Source: Candidatus Gastranaerophilales bacterium (lineage in GTDB: Bacteria; Cyanobacteriota; Vampirovibrionia; Gastranaerophilales; Gastranaerophilaceae). Taken from it: a DNA stretch of 14,335 bases. Made by a program: the position numbers and the translations under genes. The notes under the pieces are model-generated. The model worked only from the letters and a program-made list of their open reading frames with translations. It searched no databases and was not told the DNA's origin. Below are positions 7,204-13,546 of this stretch, piece by piece. Within the stretch, counting starts at the first letter, position 1; each line of letters starts with the position of its first letter. The DNA lies in assembly GCA_021202305.1 (NCBI GenBank), contig JAJQDG010000141.1:1-14335 (forward strand), written 5' to 3'.

Positions 7204-7674
7204 TAAATTATCAATTAAAGAAGAACAGAAAACTTCTATTGAAAGTCCCCTGCCTGTTGAATCCATATTTTCTTTTGTTTTTGCTTTAACGGAAACATTT
7301 TCAATTTTAATATCGAGTGTTTGCGCAATATTTTTCCTCATTTCTTCTTTATAAGAAGAAAGTTTCGGACTCTGGCAGATGATAGTGGAATCTATGTTAA
7401 TTATTTTGTAGCCCGCATTTTTTACCATTTGCGCTGTTTTTTTAAGAAGCTTAATGCTTTTTATATCTTTATATTCATTTGAACTGTCCGGAAAATGAGT
7501 GCCGATATCATCTAAACAAGCCGCACCCAATAATGAATCTATTATTGCATGAATTAAAACATCCGCATCTGAATGCCCTAAAAGCCCCTTTTCAAAGGGA
7601 ATTTTTACCCCGCCCAGAATTAAATCTTTTTTTTCGATTAATTTATGAATGTCATACCCTTGACCTATTCTCAC
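7201..7674 (-). CDS. ispF: 2-C-methyl-D-erythritol 2,4-cyclodiphosphate synthase
   Basis: IspF is the MEP-pathway enzyme that converts 4-diphosphocytidyl-2-C-methyl-D-erythritol 2-phosphate to the 2,4-cyclodiphosphate, releasing CMP, on the way to IPP and DMAPP. The 157-residue protein has the usual length and motifs: GQGYDIH with metal ligands D8 and H10, LLGHSDADVLIHAIIDSLLG with H34 and the third metal ligand H42, DDIGTHFPD, and the C-terminal TKENMDSTGRG, where most homologues have T(T/N)EGLGFTGRGEG. The start is GTG at 7674, overlapping the stop of the HAD gene as GTGA, with AGGAGA six bases upstream. It is second in a two-gene unit with the HAD protein, with no other MEP gene nearby. 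Loss of the GLGF wording is a mild family deviation; all metal ligands are kept. Confidence 0.95.
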   Translation of the reverse strand: MRIGQGYDIHKLIEKKDLILGGVKIPFEKGLLGHSDADVLIHAIIDSLLGAACLDDIGTHFPDSSNEYKDIKSIKLLKKTAQMVKNAGYKIINIDSTIICQSPKLSSYKEEMRKNIAQTLDIKIENVSVKAKTKENMDSTGRGLSIEVFCSSLIDNL

Positions 7675-8486
7675 AGGAAATCTCCTAAATATTTTTCAAT
7701 TGCGGCGCTCAAGCCGTCTTTTTCAACAGGAGGGCATATAAAATCTGCAATTGATTTTAATTTTTCGCTTGCATTTCCCATTGCGATTTTTATTCCGGCA
7801 TTTTTTAGCATGTCGTAATCATTATCTTGATCGCCCGATGCCATAATTTCTTCTTTTTTTATGTTCCAATAGTCTGCTAAAAAATTAAGCGCGCTGCCCT
7901 TTGAAGCATTTATGTTTGTAAATTCAAGATAATATTTGTGGCTTCTAACCACACAGAGCCGATTTTCAAATTTTTTTTGCATTTCTTTTTGCAAATCAAG
8001 AAGAAGGTTTTCATCATAAATTATTGCAAGAAGTTTTGAAACAACGCCCAATTGAACTTCATCAAACGAATTTGCAACTTTATAAGTTGTGTGCCTGCCG
8101 TTTGTATAATCTTCCATAAACCGTTTATTGTCATCTTCCACAATTAAAACATCGTCATTGTATAAGTTCAGATGAAAGTTTTTTGCGCGTGAAATTTGTA
8201 TAAGTTCTTTTGCAAGATTATGTTCAACCGATGATTGATACAAAATTTCATTTCCCCTGCGCACCATTGCCCCCTGATAACAAACAACGGGGGTTTCAAG
8301 CCCTAATTGCTTTCTTACGGGGTCTGCCCCCATAAACATTCTTCCCGTTGCAAGAACAACGCGGACATTATTTTTTGTCAGCTTTTGAAAAAGTTCTTTG
8401 ATTTTCTGTGTAAACTCGCATTTTTCATTTAACACAGTGCCGTCTATATAGGGTTTTAAGAGTTTTATCATATTTTTTTGGTTCAT
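7671..8486 (-). CDS. HAD-IIB (Cof-type) family protein lacking the motif I nucleophile
   Basis: This 271-residue protein belongs to the Cof/YbiV-like HAD phosphatases with a C2B cap, which hydrolyse sugar phosphates and similar substrates. Motif II (VVLATGR, Thr47), motif III (ASKGSAL, Lys196) and motif IV (GDQDNDYDML, Asp219, Asn222, Asp223) are intact. Motif I, normally F-D-x-D-G-T, reads P-Y-I-D-G-T: the first Asp, the phosphoryl-accepting nucleophile, is Tyr13, while the acid/base Asp15 remains. Classic phosphatase chemistry is therefore not expected unless the base calls are wrong. The ATG at 8486 is used; the ATG at 8471 (MIKLL) fits homologue starts better. Neither has a good ribosome-binding site. 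The stop overlaps the ispF GTG, and the 3' end carries the ispF ribosome-binding site. It may be an inactive or repurposed binding protein. Confidence 0.88.
   Translation of the reverse strand: MNQKNMIKLLKPYIDGTVLNEKCEFTQKIKELFQKLTKNNVRVVLATGRMFMGADPVRKQLGLETPVVCYQGAMVRRGNEILYQSSVEHNLAKELIQISRAKNFHLNLYNDDVLIVEDDNKRFMEDYTNGRHTTYKVANSFDEVQLGVVSKLLAIIYDENLLLDLQKEMQKKFENRLCVVRSHKYYLEFTNINASKGSALNFLADYWNIKKEEIMASGDQDNDYDMLKNAGIKIAMGNASEKLKSIADFICPPVEKDGLSAAIEKYLGDFL
7681..7686 (-). promoter_or_regulatory. Ribosome-binding site for the GTG start of ispF
   Basis: AGGAGA on the - strand lies 6 bases before the GTG at 7674. No ATG in frame gives the conserved RIGQGYDIH N-terminus, so this site fixes the GTG as the start. 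It lies inside the end of the HAD gene. Confidence 0.8.
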
Positions 8487-8536
8487 TTTTATTTTTTATT
8501 ATACAATAAAATTATGAAGTTATTAGGAGAATTTTA
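8487..8536. promoter_or_regulatory. Divergent promoter region between the HAD gene and gltA
   Basis: Only 50 bases separate the two divergent genes, so both promoters must lie here or in the coding ends. On the - strand a perfect TATAAT (8498-8503) precedes the HAD gene, with no recognisable -35 box. On the + strand TACAAT (8502-8507) could serve gltA, again with a poor -35. A clear AGGAGA ribosome-binding site (8525-8530) lies 6 bases before the gltA ATG. If both -10 boxes are real they overlap, so the two promoters would compete. Confidence 0.35.
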
Positions 8537-9907
8537 ATGGCAATTATTGAACGTCAAAACCCTGTTGAGCAGGATAAGGTTGAAAGAAGATGTAATTTTA
8601 ACCCTGTTGAAGAAAATTTCACAAAAGAACAAGCTGCCTTAGAAGCGCAAAGATGTTTAAACTGTAAAAATCCTATGTGCAAAAAAGGCTGCCCCGTAAG
8701 TGTAAATATCCCCGAATTTATAGCAGAGGTGAAAAAAGGCGACATTCAAAAAGCGGGAGAAATTATAAGAGAAACAAATATGCTCCCCTCCGTATGCGGA
8801 AGGGTTTGCCCGCAGGAAAGACAGTGCGAATCAAAATGCGTTTTGGGTATTAAAGGAAGTCCGGTTGCAATAGGCTCGCTTGAAAGATTTGTAGGCGATA
8901 ATTCCAAACCTGTTGAAGTTGAAATAAAATCAAACGGCAAAAAGGTTGCAATTATAGGCTCAGGCTGCGCCGGAATGTCCGCTGCAAATGACCTTAGAAA
9001 CGCAGGATTTGAAGTTACTATTTTTGAAGCGCTTCATGAAACAGGCGGTGTTTTAAGATACGGCATTCCTCCCTTTAGATTGCCAAGAACTGTTTTAGAC
9101 AGAGAAATTAAAGGTTTAAAAGAAAAAGGTGTAAATATTGTTAAAAATGTTGTAGTCGGAAAATCTATTACAATTAAACAGTTAAAAGAAGAAGGATATA
9201 ACGCTGTTTTTATTTGCTCCGGCGCAGGTCTGCCAAAAATGATGGGCATACAGGGGGAAAATTTAAACGGTGTATACAGTGCAAATGAGTTTTTAACAAG
9301 AGTCAACTTAATGCATGCAAATGAATTAACAACGCCAACCCCGCTAAAAGTAGGCACAAAAGCTGCAATTATAGGGGGCGGAAATGTTGCTATGGATGCG
9401 GCAAGAACTGCTGTTAGAGTCGGATACAAAGAAGTTTACGTAATGTACAGAAGAACAGAAGAAGAACTTCCCGCAAGAAAGGCAGAAATCCGCCATGCAA
9501 AAGAAGAAGGGGTTATTTTCAAATTTCTCCATGCACCTGTTGAAATAATAGGCGAGGAAGGATACGTCAAAGAAATGAAGTTTGAAATTATGGAACTCGG
9601 CGAACCGGATGCTTCAGGACGCCGCAGACCCGTAGGCACAGGCGAGTACATTACAATGGATTTTGATGCCGTCATTGTTTCTTTAGGCACAGGTCCAAAT
9701 CCGATTATCCAAAATTCCGCAAAAAGCGAAGAACTTTCTCTTGAAACGGATAAAAAAGGATACATTATAATAAATGAAAAAGGCGAAACTTCAATTAATG
9801 AAGTTTGGGCAGGCGGAGATGTTGCACCTTTAGGAGAATCCACCGCAATTAATGCCATGGGCGCAGGAAAAAGAGCCGCAAAGGCAATCATTGAAGCTCT
9901 TGGCTAA
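8537..9907 (+). CDS. gltA: NADPH-dependent glutamate synthase small-chain-type flavoprotein (GltA)
   Basis: This 456-residue protein belongs to the small-subunit family of glutamate synthase, in the form annotated as homotetrameric GltA. The family moves electrons between NAD(P)H, FAD and iron-sulfur clusters. Two N-terminal cysteine sets for 4Fe-4S clusters are visible (C40, C43, C48, C52; C87, C91, C97, C101). An FAD Rossmann motif GSGCAG follows (141-146), then an NADPH-binding GGGNVAMD (280-287) with YRR (304-306) and a C-terminal AGGDV...STAINAMGAGKRAA for FAD. A large GltB-type subunit and a ferredoxin-NADP-reductase-like partner (NfnA/SudB) are both absent next door. It could therefore be a glutamate synthase, or the large subunit of an NfnAB/sulfide-dehydrogenase-type transhydrogenase encoded at a distance. 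The start has an AGGAGA site 6 bases upstream. It is a single-gene unit ended by a strong hairpin. Confidence 0.9.
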   Translation: MAIIERQNPVEQDKVERRCNFNPVEENFTKEQAALEAQRCLNCKNPMCKKGCPVSVNIPEFIAEVKKGDIQKAGEIIRETNMLPSVCGRVCPQERQCESKCVLGIKGSPVAIGSLERFVGDNSKPVEVEIKSNGKKVAIIGSGCAGMSAANDLRNAGFEVTIFEALHETGGVLRYGIPPFRLPRTVLDREIKGLKEKGVNIVKNVVVGKSITIKQLKEEGYNAVFICSGAGLPKMMGIQGENLNGVYSANEFLTRVNLMHANELTTPTPLKVGTKAAIIGGGNVAMDAARTAVRVGYKEVYVMYRRTEEELPARKAEIRHAKEEGVIFKFLHAPVEIIGEEGYVKEMKFEIMELGEPDASGRRRPVGTGEYITMDFDAVIVSLGTGPNPIIQNSAKSEELSLETDKKGYIIINEKGETSINEVWAGGDVAPLGESTAINAMGAGKRAAKAIIEALG

Positions 9908-9934
9908 AAATAAAAATGGCTGAAAACCGCCAAA

Positions 9935-9969
9935 TGTAAAAGAGCAGCTTAAAAAACTGCTCTTTTACA
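9935..9969. terminator. Bidirectional intrinsic terminator between gltA and the ROK gene
   Basis: TGTAAAAGAGCAG (9935-9947) and its perfect complement (9957-9969) form a 13-bp stem with a 9-base loop. Read from either strand, the GC-rich core AGAGCAG/CTGCTCT is followed by TTTAC, so it can end transcription from both convergent sides. It lies 27 bases after the gltA stop and about 100 bases after the ROK stop. The rest of the gap to 10068 is AT-rich with nothing convincing. Confidence 0.8.
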
Positions 9970-10068
9970 ATAATCAAAAGCTTTGAATTTAAAATCCAAA
10001 AATCGTATAAAAATAAAAAGCCGATTTTAGGGTTTCAATTTACAAAAAAACTGCCTTTTATTGCTTTT

Positions 10069-11019
10069 TTATGACTCTATTAACAAGCTTGCGCCGATAA
10101 CTCCTGCGGTATTTCCCAATTGTGCGGGAACAATTTCAACCGAAGAAGCCTGAATAGGCATTGCACGCTTTATAATTGTTTCTTTTATAGGCTTAAAAAG
10201 AATTTCCCCCGCATCAGCAACTCCGCCCCCTATAATCACTTTTTCGGGGTTTAAAAGATTAATGACGGAAGTAAGCCCGAGCCCTATTATTTCGCCCATT
10301 TTTGCATAAATTCTTTTTGCAACGGCATCTCCTTGCAGAGCAGCCTGCGCAATTATATAGGGGCTTAATTCTTCAGTTGCAAGTTCTTTAAATTTTGATG
10401 ATTTGCCGCCTTTTATATATTCTTTAGCTTCCGCAACTATGGAAGGTCCTGAGGCATAGGCTTCTAAACATCCGAAATCGCCGCATCCGCAAATGGGTCC
10501 ATCGTTCATGGTCATTTTAATGTGTCCGATTTCGCCTGCGGCATTTTTTGCGCCCCTTATTAATTTTCCGTTAAATACAAGCCCGCTGCCGATACCCGTT
10601 CCAACGGTTATGCAAACTAAATTTTGACATCCTTTTCCGGCACCGTATTTAAGTTCGCCCAAAGTTGCAACCCTTACATCATTATCCAGTTTTGTTGTAA
10701 TTCCAAATTTATCTTCCATAATTTTTGCAACAGGAACTTCCACCCACCCGGGCATGTTGGGAAGAAGCCTTACTACACCTTCTTTATAGTCAATTTGCCC
10801 CGGAAAACCGAAACCAATTGCTTCTATTGTTTCTTTATTTGTGCAGGTTTCTTTCATTAATTCTTCAATAGCATTTTGAATGTTTGCAATGGAATGTTCA
10901 TACCCTAAATCCGCACGTGTGGGCGTTGTATTTGAATATACAATTTTTCCCGATAAATCGACAAGTGCTATCTTGACGTTTGTACCGCCTATATCCACGC
11001 CTATTCTGTATTTTTTCAT
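10069..11019 (-). CDS. ROK family sugar kinase (glucokinase-like)
   Basis: ROK kinases phosphorylate free hexoses (glucose, N-acetylated amino sugars, fructose) with ATP. The 316-residue protein has the phosphate-binding VDIGGTNVK (8-16), LDNDVRVATLGE with the catalytic Asp114, VGTGIGSGLVFNGKLIRGA (139-157), and the ROK zinc motif with H166, C177, C179 and C184 (GEIGH...CGCGDFGCLEAYAS). GGGVADAG near the C-terminus is the second ATP motif. There is no N-terminal helix-turn-helix, so it is a kinase rather than a ROK repressor. Glucokinase is the likeliest activity, but ROK specificity cannot be read from motifs. It is the last gene of the - strand operon. AGGGAG in front of it overlaps the stop of the UPF0210 gene (TAAAGGGAG). 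Confidence 0.93.
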   Translation of the reverse strand: MKKYRIGVDIGGTNVKIALVDLSGKIVYSNTTPTRADLGYEHSIANIQNAIEELMKETCTNKETIEAIGFGFPGQIDYKEGVVRLLPNMPGWVEVPVAKIMEDKFGITTKLDNDVRVATLGELKYGAGKGCQNLVCITVGTGIGSGLVFNGKLIRGAKNAAGEIGHIKMTMNDGPICGCGDFGCLEAYASGPSIVAEAKEYIKGGKSSKFKELATEELSPYIIAQAALQGDAVAKRIYAKMGEIIGLGLTSVINLLNPEKVIIGGGVADAGEILFKPIKETIIKRAMPIQASSVEIVPAQLGNTAGVIGASLLIES

Positions 11020-11034
11020 TATTCCAAACTCCCT

Positions 11035-12399
11035 TTAATTGTTTAAACTGTGTATCGGCGCGGGTATTCTGCCCAACCTGTTGACAAAAACAGATGAATC
11101 CGCCGTATTTACTTTCATAATGGGTGCTTCTCCCAGAAGCCCTCCAAATCTAACCCATTCCCCTGCTTTTTTGCCTGCAACCGGAATGACGCGCACCGCT
11201 GTTGTTTTTTTATTTATCATGCCGATAGCCATTTCATCGGCTATCATGCCTGCAATTGTTTCTGCGGGGGTATCTCCCGGAATAGCAATCATATCAAGCC
11301 CGACCGAGCAAACACTTGTCATTGCCTCTAATTTATCTATGGTCAAAACGCCTTTTGCAGCCGCTTCAATCATGCCTGCATCTTCAGAAACAGGGATAAA
11401 CGCCCCTGAAAGCCCGCCTACATAGCTTGATGCCATAATTCCGCCTTTTTTAACCGCGTCATTTAACATCGCAAGCGCTGCCGTTGTGCCGTGGGCGCCT
11501 GCATCGGATAAGCCCATTGCTCTGAAAATTCCCGCTACGCTGTCGCCTTCGGCGGGTGTGGGCGCAAGAGAAAGGTCAATCACGCCAAAGGGAATATCAA
11601 GCCTTTTAGCAAGTTCACGTCCGATAAGCTCGCCCGTTGTTGTAATTTTAAATGCGGTTTTTTTAATCATGTTTGCAACTTCGCCAAGGTCTGCGGTTTT
11701 TGGCATGTTTTCTATTGCCCACCTCACAACCCCGGGACCCGAAACCCCGACATTAAGAGCGCATTCAGGTTCATTTATGCCGCAATATGCTCCCGCCATA
11801 AAAGGATTGTCCGTAACGGAATTGCAAAAGCACACAAATTTTGCCGCGCCTATTCCGTCCTTATCCTTAGTTAATTTTGCTGCTTTTTTGATTATTTCGG
11901 CTGTTTTATAAACGCCTACCATGTTTATTCCCGCTTTTGAACCGGCAAGATTTACGGAAGAACATATTCTTTCCGTTGTGGCAAGTGCCTCGGGAATAGA
12001 AGCCATAAACCTTTTGTCGCCTTCGGTACACCCTTTTTCAACAAGCGCCGAATAACCGCCCAAAAAATCCACGCCGACTTCGCGCGCCGCTTTATCAAGC
12101 GTTTTTGCAATATGAATAAAATCCGGCTTATCAATAGATTCTGTTATCAGGGAAATCGGTGTTACGGCTATTCTTTTATTTATGATAGGTATTGAATATT
12201 CGCTTTCTAATTCCTCCGCATATTTAGAGAGGTTAATGGCGTATTTTGTGATTTTATCATAAATTTTATTTGCCGTAGTTTTTGTATCCTGCGAACAACA
12301 ATCTCTAAGACTCAGTGCCAGCGTTACCGTCCTTATATCAAGGTGATGCACCTTTATCATATCGATTGTTTCCATTATATTATTTACATCAAAATCCAT
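11035..12399 (-). CDS. UPF0210 (DUF711) family protein
   Basis: This 454-residue protein matches the UPF0210/DUF711 family in length and in wording throughout, from the N-terminal [20 protein letters not shown] to [20 protein letters not shown] and the Gly-rich [20 protein letters not shown] and [20 protein letters not shown] stretches. Databases call the family 'PFL family protein', after an automated link to pyruvate formate-lyase; I see no glycyl-radical loop (RVSGY) here, so that name should not be read as function. The biochemical role is unknown. It directly follows an ACT-domain (UPF0237) gene, 11 bases away, an association conserved in many anaerobes. AAGG in TAAAGGCGCG overlaps the ACT gene stop and serves as the ribosome-binding site. 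No signal peptide or membrane helix is seen. Confidence 0.93.
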   Translation of the reverse strand: MDFDVNNIMETIDMIKVHHLDIRTVTLALSLRDCCSQDTKTTANKIYDKITKYAINLSKYAEELESEYSIPIINKRIAVTPISLITESIDKPDFIHIAKTLDKAAREVGVDFLGGYSALVEKGCTEGDKRFMASIPEALATTERICSSVNLAGSKAGINMVGVYKTAEIIKKAAKLTKDKDGIGAAKFVCFCNSVTDNPFMAGAYCGINEPECALNVGVSGPGVVRWAIENMPKTADLGEVANMIKKTAFKITTTGELIGRELAKRLDIPFGVIDLSLAPTPAEGDSVAGIFRAMGLSDAGAHGTTAALAMLNDAVKKGGIMASSYVGGLSGAFIPVSEDAGMIEAAAKGVLTIDKLEAMTSVCSVGLDMIAIPGDTPAETIAGMIADEMAIGMINKKTTAVRVIPVAGKKAGEWVRFGGLLGEAPIMKVNTADSSVFVNRLGRIPAPIHSLNN

Positions 12400-12410
12400 T
12401 TAGCGCGCCT

Positions 12411-12689
12411 TTAAATTGTGTGCATTCTGTCAAAAATTTCTTTACGCTGAATCCAAATTGCCATAGACATGCTTTCTGCCGCCATGGTAAGGCGTTCTTT
12501 TATGGTGCTGAAAGATTCTTTTGAATTTGTAATACTGCAAAGCATTATCATAACAAAATAATCTTGCATGATAGTTTGTTTGATATCTTCAATATTAACT
12601 CCGTTTTCCCAGAGGGTGGTAGCCACTTTGGCAACAATGCCTGTTTTATCCTGCCCTGTTATGGTAACAATGATTTTTTCTTCCGCCAT
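12411..12689 (-). CDS. ACT-domain protein, UPF0237 family
   Basis: This 92-residue protein is one ACT domain plus a short C-terminal extension, the standard UPF0237 layout. ACT domains form dimers that bind amino acids or other small ligands and regulate enzymes. The start KIIVTITGQDKTGIVAKVAT (residues 5-24) is the typical first strand and helix, with Gly-Gln-Asp-Lys-Thr-Gly at the usual ligand-binding turn. The second half has the basic, aromatic AIWIQRKEIFDRMHTI ending known in this family. It has no enzyme domain of its own, and its likely partner is the UPF0210 protein encoded next. The ATG shares one base with the stop of the upstream 61-residue gene (TAATG), so translation is probably coupled. 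The ligand is unknown. Confidence 0.92.
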   Translation of the reverse strand: MAEEKIIVTITGQDKTGIVAKVATTLWENGVNIEDIKQTIMQDYFVMIMLCSITNSKESFSTIKERLTMAAESMSMAIWIQRKEIFDRMHTI

Positions 12690-12874
12690 TATTTTACATC
12701 TTCCTTAATAACAATTAAATTGTTCATGACTTTCATTGCAACTGTCGGCAATACGACATCATTCAGCCCGTTTGCAATGCTTATAATGCTGCCCGCTTTT
12801 AAAATTTGTTCTTCGCCTTTGTAAATAAAAGTATAATCCGTGCTTCTATCCGAACGGATAGTTATTTTGTCCAT
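12689..12874 (-). CDS. Small hypothetical protein (61 residues)
   Basis: I do not recognise this family. The protein starts MDKITIRSDRSTDYTFIYKG and ends MKVMNNLIVIKEDVK. It has no cysteine, signal peptide or membrane helix. Alternating hydrophobic residues (TFIYKG, GSIISI, NLIVI) suggest a small beta-rich fold. It is real on context: AAGGA lies 7 bases before the ATG and overlaps the deoC stop (TAAGGA), and its own stop overlaps the ACT gene start as TAATG. It is thus translated in series between deoC and the ACT/UPF0210 pair. By position it may be an accessory subunit or binding partner, but no function can be read from it. Confidence 0.75.
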   Translation of the reverse strand: MDKITIRSDRSTDYTFIYKGEEQILKAGSIISIANGLNDVVLPTVAMKVMNNLIVIKEDVK

Positions 12875-12884
12875 TTTTTGTTCC

Positions 12885-13538
12885 TTATTTCATTAACTGC
12901 ACACCGGAGCTTGTTCCAAGCCTTGTTGCACCCGCATTAATTAAATCGTATGCCAGAAGTTTGGATTTTATTCCCCCTGCGGCTTTTACGCCAATTCCTT
13001 TTTTACCGACCGTTTGATACATTAACTTAACATTTTCAACAGTGGCGCCTATTCCGTCTTTTACAAAACCGGTAGAAGTTTTTACAAAATCAACATTTGC
13101 GCTGACACAATTCAGGCAGGCTATTTTGATTTCCGCACCCGTAAGTAAATCGGTTTCCAGAATAACTTTTAAAATTTTTCCTTTTGAGGCTTCTCTCTGC
13201 AAAATAAGTTCATCGGAAGCTTGTTTGCAGTTGCCTGCTTTAAGCGCGCCGATATTAATTACCGTATCAATCTCATCTGCGCCGTCTTTTATAGCATCTT
13301 CAATTTGAGATAACGTTGTATTTATTTTATTTGCACCCAGAGGAAAATTAACCGTAGAGATAACTTTTGTCCGGGCATTTTTTTCTTTAATTAAATCTGC
13401 GGCAAATTTTACATACTGGGGATTTACACAAACCCCTAAAAAGCCGTAATAAATGGCTTCTTCAACCAATAATTTTATATCTTCGGGCGTTGCAGAAGGG
13501 CTTAATTTTGTATGTTCTATATATTTCGCTAAATCCAT
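12885..13538 (-). CDS. deoC: Deoxyribose-phosphate aldolase
   Basis: DeoC splits 2-deoxy-D-ribose 5-phosphate into acetaldehyde and glyceraldehyde 3-phosphate, the last step of deoxynucleoside breakdown. The 217-residue class I aldolase has the catalytic set: Schiff-base Lys153 in VDFVKTSTGF, Lys185 in GVKAAGGIK, and Asp91 in DEIDTVINIGALKAG. The N-terminus IEHTKLSP and the C-terminal TRLGTSSG phosphate-binding end are also typical. The ATG has no clear ribosome-binding site; a TATAAT (13546-13551, - strand) lies 7 bases before it, overlapping the upstream gene's stop, so a secondary promoter with a very short leader is possible but weak. It lies 8 bases after the hydroxyacid dehydrogenase. 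No phosphopentomutase or nucleoside phosphorylase is in view. Confidence 0.96.
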   Translation of the reverse strand: MDLAKYIEHTKLSPSATPEDIKLLVEEAIYYGFLGVCVNPQYVKFAADLIKEKNARTKVISTVNFPLGANKINTTLSQIEDAIKDGADEIDTVINIGALKAGNCKQASDELILQREASKGKILKVILETDLLTGAEIKIACLNCVSANVDFVKTSTGFVKDGIGATVENVKLMYQTVGKKGIGVKAAGGIKSKLLAYDLINAGATRLGTSSGVQLMK

Positions 13539-13546
13539 AAGAATTA

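Noticed and set aside
7100..7354. An 84-codon open frame on the + strand after flhA
   Set aside because: It needs a non-ATG start, runs through the terminator hairpin and mostly lies antisense to the well-supported ispF gene.
9034..9891. Long open frames on the - strand inside gltA (131 and 151 codons)
   Set aside because: They are antisense shadows of a clearly conserved gene, with Ser/Pro/Phe-rich low-quality translations and no ribosome-binding sites.
10000..10040. Second terminator for the ROK gene formed by AAAATCG and CGATTTT near 9995-10035
   Set aside because: The stem is only about 7 AT-rich pairs with a 16-base loop. The hairpin at 9935-9969 explains termination better.
11039..11911. 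Long + strand open frames (128 and 141 codons) antisense to the UPF0210 gene
   Set aside because: The - strand product matches UPF0210 throughout its length. The + strand frames have shadow-type composition.
11035..12399. UPF0210 as a pyruvate formate-lyase, as the database name suggests
   Set aside because: No glycyl-radical motif or paired catalytic cysteines are visible, and the length and motifs fit UPF0210 instead.
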